Positions 16,933 to 25,723 of a DNA stretch of 64,000 nucleotides are shown one piece after another. Position numbers and translations under genes: made by a program. The stretch is taken from NCBI RefSeq assembly GCF_900573985.1, contig NZ_UWOK01000001.1, forward strand, positions 558,001 through 622,000. The letters are read 5' to 3'. Each line of letters begins with the position of its first letter. The stretch's first letter is position 1. The notes under the pieces are model-generated. The model saw only the letters and a list, made by a program, of their open reading frames with translations, had not been told where the DNA came from and did not search any database. The DNA comes from Campylobacter showae. GTDB lineage: Bacteria; Campylobacterota; Campylobacteria; Campylobacterales; Campylobacteraceae.

Positions 16933-17463
16933 CTAAAAAAATACCGCGACAATCGCCGCAAACGCTAAGACTGAATAAATTAAGATTTTGACTATGCTTG
17001 TTTTTGTGCTGGCTTTTTGCTCGTAAAATACGCTTAATTTGTATTCTGAGCTTTTAAGCGTGCGCCATGCCGCAAAAATCGCCATCACCAAAAGTAACGA
17101 GCAAAATTCTCGCGACGGTAAGCTTCTAAAATCCTCCAAAAATAAAATAGTCGCAAGAAGCGTCGCCAAGCAAAACAGCATAAAAAATATCCAGCTCAAA
17201 GCGATGAAAAATACGGCGTCCATTTTGCAATCTATGCCGTGATTTTTATATGCTGCGACCCTAAAACCGATATAAACGGCAAGCAATGCGCAAGATAATA
17301 TCGTGAGCGGGTTAAATAGCGCAGAAAGCGTCATTTGGCTCATCTCCGCACCCAAGATAGACGCCATGGGCGCAAAAGTAATGAAGGCGCAAAAATAAAA
17401 AAGGATAAATAAAATTCTAGCCTGGAAAATGACGCTAAGAACTGATTTTATGATTTTTAACAA
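16933..17463 (-). CDS. Four-helix membrane protein of unknown function
   Basis: A 176-residue hydrophobic protein not recognised as any family. Membrane segments fall at about 14-35, 50-68, 80-112 and 155-175, with a basic, serine/lysine-rich stretch before the last one (EYKLSVFYEQKASTKTS). The ATG at 17463 has AAGGAAA upstream. It is flanked by the tsaD end and by cysQ, with no obvious operon partner. Confidence 0.6.
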   Translation of the reverse strand: MLKIIKSVLSVIFQARILFILFYFCAFITFAPMASILGAEMSQMTLSALFNPLTILSCALLAVYIGFRVAAYKNHGIDCKMDAVFFIALSWIFFMLFCLATLLATILFLEDFRSLPSREFCSLLLVMAIFAAWRTLKSSEYKLSVFYEQKASTKTSIVKILIYSVLAFAAIVAVFF

Positions 17464-17634
17464 TTGTTTCCTTTAAACGTTTGGCGACTTAGGGCTTGAA
17501 ATTTGACTACGATTTTAGCTAAATTTTAAATGAAATTTATCGACTCTCGTCTAGCTGGTCTTAAATTTGGCATTGCTATATAATGTATTTACTTGAGCCG
17601 TTTAAATTTGAAATGCGGCGAGTCGCTTTTTAGT

Positions 17635-18507
17635 TTATAAATTTATCTGCTTTATCGCTCGTAAAATTTCATCCTCGCGGGCTAAAAAATCCTTTGCGAT
17701 GACGATAAATTCGTTGTTTTTTAGCGAGGCTGCGTCGTAGATCGGCGCTTTTAGCGTCGCTAGATCGATCATCTTCGCTCCCGTGCCCGCAGCGATCATC
17801 TCGCCCGCGGCGTTGTCCCAGATAGAGCTTGGCGAGTAGCGCATGTATGCGCCCGCGAGATTTTCGGCGATGCGGCAGTATTTGATCGCCGAGCTTAGCC
17901 GCGCGATGTCCAAATTTAGGGCGGCTGCGAGCTTGCCCGCCGTTACGTTTTTGCCGCGTTTGCCGCTGATTATCGTTTGCGGAGCGCGTTTGCTTGCGGT
18001 TAGAGTTTGCTGGATAAACGCACCGTTTTTATAGAGCTCTTTTTGCGTTGGCTCGCCTTTTGCCGCGCTATAAATTTCGCCGGTAACGGGCAAGTAGATG
18101 ACGCCGAGCGCCGGGCGACCGTCCTCTATGAGCGCGATACAGACGCAAAACTCGCCGCTACCTTCGATAAAATCCTTCGTGCCGTCTAGCGGGTCGATGA
18201 GCCAAAACGTCCGTGCGGACTCGCCCAAAATCTTTTCCTCCGAGCAGATCGGAATTTGCGAGCTTTTTAACGTTTCGAATATCGCAGCGTTTGCTGCAAG
18301 ATCGGCCGAAGTCACGGGCGAATGATCGGTTTTTAAATTTACCTCGAAATCCCGGCCGTTTTTGCCGCATACGCTTTCGCTCAAGGTCGAACGAGCCGCT
18401 AAAATCTCGTCGTCAAAGCCCTTGTGAGCGTAAAATTTCATTATCTCGTCGCCTGCTTTTGTGGCCGCAAGCTTGGCTAAGCGTAATAGTTCGTTTAAAT
18501 TTTGCAT
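17635..18507 (-). CDS. cysQ: 3'(2'),5'-bisphosphate nucleotidase CysQ
   Basis: CysQ removes the 3' phosphate of PAP, a by-product of sulfate assimilation, and belongs to the inositol monophosphatase superfamily. In this 290-residue protein the metal-binding signatures are PICSEEK (about 89-95) and FWLIDPLDGTKDFIEG (about 103-118), with IWDNAAGEMIAAGTGA (about 228-243) completing the site. The sequence matches CysQ better than inositol monophosphatase because of the LDGTKDFIE form, but substrate preference is not proven by this alone. No sulfate-assimilation genes are adjacent. Confidence 0.85.
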   Translation of the reverse strand: MQNLNELLRLAKLAATKAGDEIMKFYAHKGFDDEILAARSTLSESVCGKNGRDFEVNLKTDHSPVTSADLAANAAIFETLKSSQIPICSEEKILGESARTFWLIDPLDGTKDFIEGSGEFCVCIALIEDGRPALGVIYLPVTGEIYSAAKGEPTQKELYKNGAFIQQTLTASKRAPQTIISGKRGKNVTAGKLAAALNLDIARLSSAIKYCRIAENLAGAYMRYSPSSIWDNAAGEMIAAGTGAKMIDLATLKAPIYDAASLKNNEFIVIAKDFLAREDEILRAIKQINL

Positions 18508-18550
18508 TTTGGTTTCTTTTTGCTGTATTTTTAATATTTTGATTTTTCTT

Positions 18551-18665
18551 GTTAAGGGGGAAGGGGCTTGAATTACGAAGTCGCTCCCTTCCCCCTTAAC
18601 AATCCCCCAACCCCTACGACGTGAGATGTGGCGACACTGCTTTGCTGACGCAAAGCGTCGCGAGT
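18551..18665 (-). repeat. Truncated MITE-like element
   Basis: The GC-rich hairpin arms (GTTAAGGGGGAAGGGG and CTTCCCCCTTAAC) and the GCGACACTGCTTTGCTGACG segment match the interior of the full elements in reverse orientation, but neither CCGAGAC terminus is present. It looks like a decayed copy between gltA and cysQ. Confidence 0.6.
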
Positions 18666-18720
18666 TTCGTAAATTTTGATGGAGTTAAATTTATAAATTT
18701 GAGCTCAAATTTGAACGCAA

Positions 18721-18848
18721 ATCGATAAGCGGATGTATTTTGCGATGAATTTAAATGTTGCGACGGAAATTTTGAGCAAGACTAGACAAATAGTCTGTCG
18801 CAGCTCAAAATTTTCTAGCTCATTTAAAGGCGCGCAAAAGACAACGCG
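18721..18848 (-). repeat. Palindromic hairpin repeat abutting the gltA stop
   Basis: A long inverted repeat with inner arms GGAAATTTTGAGC and GCTCAAAATTTTC around GACTAGACAAATAGTCTGTC. It ends one base before the gltA stop codon on the minus strand, the same placement as at leuC and topA. Confidence 0.65.
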
Positions 18849-20123
18849 CTATTTCGGCGTTCTGTTCGTCTCGCCTACATACAACTGTCTTGGACGGACT
18901 ATCTTGATACTTTCCTGCTCTTTTAGCTCTATCCACTGACTGATCCAGCCCGGGATCCTACCGATGACGAAAATAACCGCAAACATATCGTTTGGTATGC
19001 TAAGCGCCTTTAAAATCAGTCCCGAGTAAAAATCGACGTTCGGGTAGAGGTTGCGCGAGATGAAATACTCGTCGTTTAGCGCGATCTCTTCGACCTTTTT
19101 GGCGATTTTTAGAAGCTCGCTGTTTATGCCGATCTCGTCAAACAGCTGGTCGCACATAGATTTTAGCACCTTTGCGCGCGGATCGAAGTTTTTATACACG
19201 CGGTGACCAAAGCCCATCAGCCTAAACGGATCGTTTTTGTCTTTGGCGCGGGCGATGTATTTATCGACGTTTTCGACCGAGCCGATCTGCTCTAGCTGGC
19301 GGATGACGCCCTCGTTCGCGCCTCCGTGAGCCCAGCCCCATAGCGCTCCGATACCAGCAGCTATACACGCATACGGGTGCGCGTGCGTCGAGCCTACCGT
19401 GCGCACGGTCGTCGTGGAGGCGTTTTGCTCGTGATCGGCGTGCAGCATAAAGACCGTATCTAGCGCCTTAACTTCGATCGGACGCAAATTTACGTGCTCG
19501 TACGGATAGCTCCTCATCATGTAGAGGAAATTTTCCGTAAAGCCGCGGTCCAAATTTGGATAAATGATCGGCAGTCCGCGAGAAAATCTATAAGAAAACG
19601 CCGCGATAGTCGGTATTTTGGCGATTATCCGCATCGCCATCTCGTGATACTCCTCTGGCTTGTCCATATTTAGGTGATCGGAGTAAAACGCAGAAAGCGC
19701 AGCAACCGCCGCCTGCAGGATCGCCATCGGGTGCGCCTTATCCGGGAATGCGTCAAAGAGCTTCATCATGCCCTCGTGGATGAAGCTGCGCTTTTTAAGC
19801 TCGAGCTTAAAGGCGTCGTACTCCTTTTCGTTTGGCAGCTCTTTGTTTAGTAGCAGATACGCCACGTCGATAAAGGTCTTGTGCTCGGCGAGATAGGCGA
19901 TGTCGTAGCCGCGGTACATCAGCTCGCCTTTTAGTCCGTCGATGTAGGTTATCGTGCTCTTGCACATCGCAGTCGAAGTGTAGCCGCGGTCAAACGTAAA
20001 CATCCCCGTATCGCTAAAAAAGGTCGAGATGTCGATGACGTCGGGCCCCATGGTGCCATGAAGTATCGGAAAGTCGTAGCTTTTGCCGTTTCTGTTGTCG
20101 GTTAACGTAACCGTATCGCTCAT
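18849..20123 (-). CDS. gltA: Citrate synthase
   Basis: Citrate synthase condenses oxaloacetate and acetyl-CoA to open the TCA cycle. The 424-residue length and N-terminal beta domain fit the type II (Gram-negative, NADH-sensitive hexameric) form. Catalytic landmarks are GELMYRGYDI, HADHEQNAST (about 226-235), MGFGHRVYKNFDPRA (about 301-315) and NVDFYSGLIL (about 355-364). It overlaps the end of the upstream antiporter gene by four bases, so the two are cotranscribed. A palindromic repeat lies directly at its 3' end. Confidence 0.95.
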   Translation of the reverse strand: MSDTVTLTDNRNGKSYDFPILHGTMGPDVIDISTFFSDTGMFTFDRGYTSTAMCKSTITYIDGLKGELMYRGYDIAYLAEHKTFIDVAYLLLNKELPNEKEYDAFKLELKKRSFIHEGMMKLFDAFPDKAHPMAILQAAVAALSAFYSDHLNMDKPEEYHEMAMRIIAKIPTIAAFSYRFSRGLPIIYPNLDRGFTENFLYMMRSYPYEHVNLRPIEVKALDTVFMLHADHEQNASTTTVRTVGSTHAHPYACIAAGIGALWGWAHGGANEGVIRQLEQIGSVENVDKYIARAKDKNDPFRLMGFGHRVYKNFDPRAKVLKSMCDQLFDEIGINSELLKIAKKVEEIALNDEYFISRNLYPNVDFYSGLILKALSIPNDMFAVIFVIGRIPGWISQWIELKEQESIKIVRPRQLYVGETNRTPK

Positions 20124-21292
20124 TTTGGCTCCTTTTGCAAATTTTTATTTTCGTAGCTCATTAGAATTTTGATACAAATCGTTACTATTATAGCCTGAGT
20201 TAGGCTCGCTAGTATGAAAGAGAAGTAAAAATTTTCATTTATGCCGCCTGATTTGTAGGCTATGGTAGCAACGGCGATGAGAAGCGTTAGCGGCATCGAG
20301 TGCGAGAGCGCGAAAAGGATGGTGTTTTTTAGCCCGAGGATGTTTAAAAACACCGTGCTAGCAGCGAGTCTAAAGCCTATCATGACGCCCGTTATCAGCA
20401 CCGCGTCGCGCACGACTCCGTCTATCATAAAGGCGTTAAGCTTAAACGTCGAGCCGATATGCACGAAAAATGTCGGCACCAAAAAGCCAAAGCCAAAGCT
20501 AGCAAGCTTGTGCGGCAGGTCTTTTTTGTGATCGAAAAATGTCGCGATAAAGGTCCCCGCCACAAATGCGCCGAAAGCTATCTCTAAATTTAAATAAAGC
20601 ATAAGCGCGATGATGCCGAAAAACAGCGCCATACACAGGCGGATGTCTTTTTCGGAGTTGTCGTAGTGGGGCATCAGGATGACGCGCAGCTGCGGATACC
20701 ACCAAAATAGCACGTTTAGCGTCTTATAGCCGATCACTGCCGCGGCTAAAAATCCGCTCAAATATATGATCGAAAACGCCAGCTCGCTACCCGCGCCAAA
20801 TTTCATATACGCGCCGACGAAGGTTAGCAGCGTGATGCTCACGACTTCGCCGATCGAGGCGATGAGCATGCTGATGTTTAGCCACTCCTCGTTTTTGCCG
20901 TACTCCTTAAATAGCGTAAATATCATACCCACGGCCATCAGCGGCATGATGAGGATAAAAAGGCGGTTTAGATCAAACGAAAACGTGAGCAGCGCCGCGA
21001 GCAGGTAAAGTATCGCCAGATAGATGACGCCCGTTTTTAGGATCTTTTTATCTATCGTGAAAAATAGCTTGAGATCGACCTCCGTGCCCGCTAAAAACAT
21101 GAGGTAGAAAAAGCCTACTTCGCTCACGATTTTAAACATCTCGTTGTACCCGATAAAGCCGAAATATCCCGCCAGCGAACCCAAAATAATCTCCACGGGC
21201 GCGATAGGGATGCGTAAAATTTTAGAAAAATACGGCGACGTAAAGATGATAAAAGCTAGCGCGATGAGGATACTTAGTCCGTTTGCCTGCAA
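20120..21292 (-). CDS. CPA2-family cation:proton antiporter
   Basis: A 390-residue inner-membrane protein with about 12 helices and no cytosolic RCK/TrkA-N domain, so it is of the short NapA/KefB-membrane-domain type. Family landmarks are PVEIILGSLAGYFGF (about 32-46), EVGFFYLMFLAGTEVDLK (about 58-75) and FGAFVAGTFIATFFDHKKDL with FLVPTFFVHIG further on. It probably exchanges Na+ or K+ for protons. Its stop overlaps the gltA start by four bases, a coupling that puts ion homeostasis and citrate synthase in one transcript. The transported ion is not determined. Confidence 0.85.
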   Translation of the reverse strand: MQANGLSILIALAFIIFTSPYFSKILRIPIAPVEIILGSLAGYFGFIGYNEMFKIVSEVGFFYLMFLAGTEVDLKLFFTIDKKILKTGVIYLAILYLLAALLTFSFDLNRLFILIMPLMAVGMIFTLFKEYGKNEEWLNISMLIASIGEVVSITLLTFVGAYMKFGAGSELAFSIIYLSGFLAAAVIGYKTLNVLFWWYPQLRVILMPHYDNSEKDIRLCMALFFGIIALMLYLNLEIAFGAFVAGTFIATFFDHKKDLPHKLASFGFGFLVPTFFVHIGSTFKLNAFMIDGVVRDAVLITGVMIGFRLAASTVFLNILGLKNTILFALSHSMPLTLLIAVATIAYKSGGINENFYFSFILASLTQAIIVTICIKILMSYENKNLQKEPK

Positions 21293-21356
21293 GAAAGTCC
21301 TTTGTAAATGGGGGATTATAGCCTAAGGTTTTTTATTCTTTGATAAATTTGACCCG

Positions 21357-21655
21357 CTTGGGCTCGTCTTTTTGCCCTATACTTCGTTACTTTTAAATTT
21401 GGCTCGGTCATTACCGACCAGGTAACTCCCGTCGCCAAATTTAAAAGCGACTCGTCTAGAACTTCTTGAAAAGCTACGAGCGTAGCGAAGTAGAAAAATA
21501 CTTCGCCTTGATTTTTCTTTAAGCGACTCGTCTCGCGAGCGCTTTTCCGAGATTTCGCAAAATTTTCGCTCCGCAGGCTACACGCCTAGCGCACGCTCAA
21601 TTTTGCTTCAAAACTCGAAAAATCATCTCGCGATACTTCGCCCCGATTTCTTATA
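21357..21655 (+). repeat. Two palindromic hairpin repeats side by side
   Basis: The first (about 21357-21525) starts GGGCTCGTCTTTTTGCCCTA and resembles the copy after dxr, with the CGGTCATTACCGACCAGGTA centre. The second (about 21530-21650) starts GCGACTCGTCTCGCGAGCGC and resembles the copy after creD. Both lie upstream of the antiporter gene rather than at a stop codon. Confidence 0.6.
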
Positions 21656-21685
21656 ATCAAATTTCAAATTTGCAAATTTGAGTCG

Positions 21686-21961
21686 CCGAGACCCGCACCT
21701 TGAAAACGTCAAATTTGAATCATATTTGCGACGCTTTGCGTCAGCAAAGCAGTGTCGCCACATTAAAAGCGTCGTAGGGGGAGGGGAGCGACTTCGCGTC
21801 TGCTTGCAGTTGCGAGCATGGCGAAGCAAAATTTAAGCCCCACCCCCTTTACAACAAAGTAAAAAACAACCTCAAACGGTTGTTTTTTACTAAAGGAAGC
21901 CAAACTCGCAACGCTAAATTTAGCCAACCCAAATTTAGCATCTTAAAGGTGCGGGTCTCGG
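21686..21961 (+). repeat. MITE-like element, copy 5
   Basis: This 276-base copy has CCGAGACCCGCACCTTGAAAA at the left and AAAGGTGCGGGTCTCGG at the right. The interior is like copies 2 and 3, except that the GC-rich hairpin is interrupted by GCGTCTGCTTGCAGTTGCGA. Confidence 0.75.
21860..21889. terminator. Bidirectional terminator-like stem-loop inside repeat
   Basis: The third exact copy of the AAAAAACAACC/GGTTGTTTTTT stem-loop. Here it could stop transcription leaving bioB. Confidence 0.65.
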
Positions 21962-22094
21962 TGCGTCAAATTTAGAATTTTAGCGAAATGCAGTGTCTAA
22001 ACTCTAAAACACATTTTAAGAGCAGGCTAAATTTGGCGGTTACTCCGCCAAAATCGAGCCCGCAAATTTGCCGTCCTTTAAAGGCAAATTTAAA

Positions 22095-22934
22095 TCAGTG
22101 GCAAAGCGTTGCGAAGTTAAATCCGCGCGCTTTAAACTCGGCGATATCGCGGCTAGCGACCTCGCCCTTAGTCGTGAGGTAGTCGCCGATGACGACGGCG
22201 GAGACGCCGTGATCAAAGATTTCGTATTGGCGTTCGCCTAAAATTTTCTCGCGACCGCCTGCTATCATCACGCGAGCGTTAGGTAGCGCGCGGACGGTGT
22301 CGTCGATGATTTTTAGCGCCTCATCCGCTATCATAGGCGGCCGTTTGACGCGTAGCGCATCGTTTGGGATAAAGAAATTTATCGGGCTAGAAAACGGATC
22401 AAGCTCTTTTAGGCTAGCTTGAAAGCTAGCGCGGTCGGCCTCGCTCTCGCCAAGCCCGTAAATGCCGCCAGTGCAGAGCATCAGTCCGGCTTCTTTAGCA
22501 TCGATGTTGGTCTGCCAGCGCTCGTCCCAGCTATGCGTCGAGCAAATTTGCGGGAAAAACTCGCGCGAGGTTTCTAGGTTGTGGTTGTAGCTAAACACGC
22601 CCGCGCTTTTTAGTTCTTTTAGCTGCGGCAGCGTCGCCATGCCGTTGCAAGCGATCAGCATGAGGTTTGGGACTTCTTTATTTACGGCGCGCGAGAGGCG
22701 GGCGATCTCCTCGGTCTTTTTGTCCGTGAGCCTTGCGCCGCTGGTGACTAGGCAAAAGCCCAGTGCGTGGTTCGCTGCCGCGATCTTGGCCTCGGCGACT
22801 ACTTGATCGGCGGTTTTCATTTTGTATTTTTCGATATCGGAGTTTATACCTGCGCTTTGCGTACAGTAGCCGCAGTCCTCAGAGCAGTTGCCGGAGCTCA
22901 CCGAGCAGATGGCGCATAACATGATGGTTTTCAT
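22095..22934 (-). CDS. bioB: Biotin synthase
   Basis: BioB is a radical-SAM enzyme that inserts sulfur into dethiobiotin. The 279-residue protein starts MKTIMLCAICSVSSGNCSED and carries the radical-SAM cluster motif as CSEDCGYC (about 17-24). It also shows the CLVTSGARL and YNHNLETSREFFP (about 124-136) segments typical of BioB. It is shorter than E. coli BioB (346) because the N-terminal extension is missing, which is the usual Campylobacter/Helicobacter form. An AAAGGA site precedes the start. No other biotin genes are adjacent. Confidence 0.92.
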   Translation of the reverse strand: MKTIMLCAICSVSSGNCSEDCGYCTQSAGINSDIEKYKMKTADQVVAEAKIAAANHALGFCLVTSGARLTDKKTEEIARLSRAVNKEVPNLMLIACNGMATLPQLKELKSAGVFSYNHNLETSREFFPQICSTHSWDERWQTNIDAKEAGLMLCTGGIYGLGESEADRASFQASLKELDPFSSPINFFIPNDALRVKRPPMIADEALKIIDDTVRALPNARVMIAGGREKILGERQYEIFDHGVSAVVIGDYLTTKGEVASRDIAEFKARGFNFATLCH

Positions 22935-22951
22935 TAGATTATTCCTTTTTT

Positions 22952-23340
22952 TAGCGGCTTGGCTTTTTGCTATATACTTCGTTGGATTTCGCTGCGAGCT
23001 GCAGTCACGTATTATATATACGCTCCTTTACCCTTGCTCATCCGCCTCGTCTATGACAAAAATACTTCGCCTTGACTATTTTTATTTCAAATTTGAAGTC
23101 AAATTTGCAAATTTTACTCACCGAGACCCGCACCGCGAAAATGCTAAATTTGGCTTAGTTAAATTTGGAATCAAATTTTGTTTCCAAGTGTGCGGCACAA
23201 TAGCGTGTTTTAAATTTGTAAGGCGACGTATTTTTATTCTAGACGAGGCGAAATTTAATTTTTAAGCGTAGGCTAGACATGTAGTCTGCCGAGCTTGAAA
23301 ATTAAATTTCAACGAAGTATAGGATAAAAAGACGAGCCGC
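22952..23340. repeat. Repeat cluster between bioB and topA
   Basis: This gene-free gap holds two palindromic repeats in opposite orientation, at about 22952-23085 (GCGGCTTGGCTTTTTGCTAT...) and 23235-23340 (ending AAAAAGACGAGCCGCC, two bases from the topA stop). Between them is a solo MITE end at 23121-23152 (CCGAGACCCGCACCGCGAAAA). The palindromes pair with one another as well as within themselves. Confidence 0.6.
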
Positions 23341-23342
23341 CG

Positions 23343-25451
23343 TTATTGCTCCGCGATTTGCACCTTTTTCTTACACTTTGTACACTCGTGAAACGTCCCT
23401 TTTTTGAGCTCTTTTTTGATCATATCGCCGCCGCATTCGTCGCATTTTTCGGCGACCGGCTCATAGTTTGAGACGAAGTCGCATTTTGGATAGTTTGCGC
23501 AGCCGTAAAATTTACCCCTGCGGCTGATGCGCTCGACGACGTCGCCGCCGCATTTTGGACACGGTACGTCGATCTTTTTGAGCTCTTTTTTCGGCTTTGC
23601 CGCAGCTTCGCCTTCTTGCGCGCCTTGTTCTGCCTTGGCGATATTGCGCGAGTATTTGCACTTAGGGAAATTTCCGCACGCGATAAACTCGCCGTAGCGT
23701 CCCTTTCGCAGTAGCAGTTCGCCGCCGCACTCGGGGCACTTTTCGCCGATAGGGGTGGCTACTTTTTGGCTTTTTATGCCCGTTTTGCCGGCCGAAATTT
23801 TATCCATAAACGGATGATAAAAATCGCTCAAAAGCTTTTGCCAGTCGGCCTTGTCTTCGGCGACGTGGTCGAGCTTTTCTTCCATATTTGACGTAAATTC
23901 GCTATCGACGATATCGCTAAAATGCTCCTCCAAAACGCCCATCATCGTAAAGGCGATCTCGTTTGGCACGAGCTGCTTTTTCTCGACTTTGACGTAGTCG
24001 CGAGAGGTTAGCAGCGAGATGGTCGGCGCGTAGGTACTAGGGCGTCCGATACCTAGGCTTTCTAGCTTTTTAACGAGTCCGGCCTCCGAGTATCGAGACG
24101 GCGGTTCGGTGAAGTGCTGAGAGCTTTTTATGCTTTGCAGGCTCATCTCGTCGCCGATTTTTAAGTCGGGCAAAATTTTATCCTTATCCATGTCGCCGTA
24201 AACGCGGTAAAATCCGTCAAATAGCACCTTGCGGCCGCTTATTTTAAACTCGCCCTTTACGCCGGCGACGAATACGTTTTGCGTCTGGCTAATGCTAGCG
24301 CTCATCTGGCAGGCTAAAAAGCGGTTGTAGATGAGTGTGTAGAGGCGCAGTGCGTCTTTTTCGAGATATTGTGCGGCGATAGCGGGCGTGAAGCTAAGAT
24401 TCGTCGGGCGGATCGCCTCGTGGGCTTCTTGCGCGCCTTTGCTTTTGGTTGCGTAAATTTTAGCCTTAGCGGGCAGGTAGCGCTCGCCGTACTCTTTTTC
24501 TATCGTCTCGCGCGCGGCCGCGACGGCTTCTCTGGCGAGATTTAGGCTGTCTGTTCTCATATACGTTATCGCGCCCATAAAGCCCTGATGCGTCTGCACG
24601 CCCTCGTATAAATTTTGCGCGATCATCATCGTTTTTTTCGGGCTAAAGCCTAATCGGTTGCTCGCGCTTTGTTGTAGCGTCGAGGTCATAAACGGCGGCG
24701 CAGGCTCGGTTTTGCGCTCTTTGGCTTCGATCTCGCGGACGATAAATTTATCGCTTTTTAGATTTTCTACTATAAATTTGGCTCTATCGCCGTTTGTTAT
24801 CGTTAGCTTTTCTATCTTTTGCGCTTCAAATTTAACCAGCTCGGCGTCAAGGTCTTTTTTGAAAACCGCGTCGATGCTGTGGTATTCGATCGGTTTAAAG
24901 TCGCGAATCTCGCGCTCGCGGTCTACGATGATTTTTAAAGCGGCGCTTTGTACGCGTCCCGCGCTTAGACCTTTTTGGATTTTTAAATTTAGCAGCGGCG
25001 AGAGCTTGTAGCCCACGATTCGGTCCAGCAGGCGGCGTGCTTGCTGCGCGTTTACGCTATCCATATTTATCGTGCGAGGGTTTTTTAGAGCGGCCTCGAT
25101 GGCGCTTTTGGTGATCTCGTGAAACACGATGCGAGGCAGGCTCTCCGGCTTTTTGCCGATGGCTGCGGCGATGTGGTAGGCGATGGCCTCTCCTTCGCGG
25201 TCCTCATCGGTTGCGAGGTAGATTTGGTCGGCGTTTTTGGCTAGTTCTTTGATCTCTTTTACGATCGCGGAGTGATCGGCGCTTATTTTGTACTCGGGCG
25301 TAAATTTTTCGCCCTCGATCTTGATACCAAATGCGGTTTTTGGTAGATCTCTGATATGGCCTTTTGATGCGATGACATCGTAGTCGCTTCCGAGGAAATT
25401 TTTTATCGTTTTGGCTTTCGCGGGGGACTCCACAATGATTAAGCTTTTCAT
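23343..25451 (-). CDS. topA: DNA topoisomerase I
   Basis: TopA relaxes negative supercoils by a type IA mechanism. I start it at the ATG at 25451 because AAAAAGG precedes it and MKSLIIVESPAKAKTIKNFL is the standard N-terminus; a longer frame from a TTG at 25490 has no such support. The Toprim domain spans about 1-120 (ATDEDREGEAIA), the catalytic Tyr is in GAITYMRTDS (about 294), and three C4 zinc ribbons occupy about 560-700 (CPECGGEL, CPKCGGDV, CDECGGDM). The length, about 702 residues, is normal for Campylobacter. Confidence 0.95.
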   Translation of the reverse strand: MKSLIIVESPAKAKTIKNFLGSDYDVIASKGHIRDLPKTAFGIKIEGEKFTPEYKISADHSAIVKEIKELAKNADQIYLATDEDREGEAIAYHIAAAIGKKPESLPRIVFHEITKSAIEAALKNPRTINMDSVNAQQARRLLDRIVGYKLSPLLNLKIQKGLSAGRVQSAALKIIVDREREIRDFKPIEYHSIDAVFKKDLDAELVKFEAQKIEKLTITNGDRAKFIVENLKSDKFIVREIEAKERKTEPAPPFMTSTLQQSASNRLGFSPKKTMMIAQNLYEGVQTHQGFMGAITYMRTDSLNLAREAVAAARETIEKEYGERYLPAKAKIYATKSKGAQEAHEAIRPTNLSFTPAIAAQYLEKDALRLYTLIYNRFLACQMSASISQTQNVFVAGVKGEFKISGRKVLFDGFYRVYGDMDKDKILPDLKIGDEMSLQSIKSSQHFTEPPSRYSEAGLVKKLESLGIGRPSTYAPTISLLTSRDYVKVEKKQLVPNEIAFTMMGVLEEHFSDIVDSEFTSNMEEKLDHVAEDKADWQKLLSDFYHPFMDKISAGKTGIKSQKVATPIGEKCPECGGELLLRKGRYGEFIACGNFPKCKYSRNIAKAEQGAQEGEAAAKPKKELKKIDVPCPKCGGDVVERISRRGKFYGCANYPKCDFVSNYEPVAEKCDECGGDMIKKELKKGTFHECTKCKKKVQIAEQ

Positions 25452-25692
25452 TAATATAGCCTTTTTAATTTTTTGCGGTAATTGTAGCAAAAAATTTAAA
25501 CTAATGGCATTAATTTACCGTTTGAATTTAAATTTGACTTGGAAAAATGGGATAAAATTTGAAGCAAAAAGTCGAGCGGGTAAAACTCGACTTTAAAATT
25601 CACTTCTAAAGATATAGACGCCGAATTTAGCGTCTATAATAACTATTATTTTTGGAGATGTCTTAACTATTGGTGTTTGGGTTTTTGAAATT

Positions 25693-25714
25693 TAAGACCG
25701 CCGAAGCGGCCTTA
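25693..25714 (-). terminator. Flagellin terminator hairpin
   Basis: On the minus strand TAAGGCCGC-TTCG-GCGGTCTTA forms a stable stem with a UUCG tetraloop ten bases past the flagellin stop, followed by AATTTC. Confidence 0.7.
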
Positions 25715-25723
25715 AAGTGTTAA

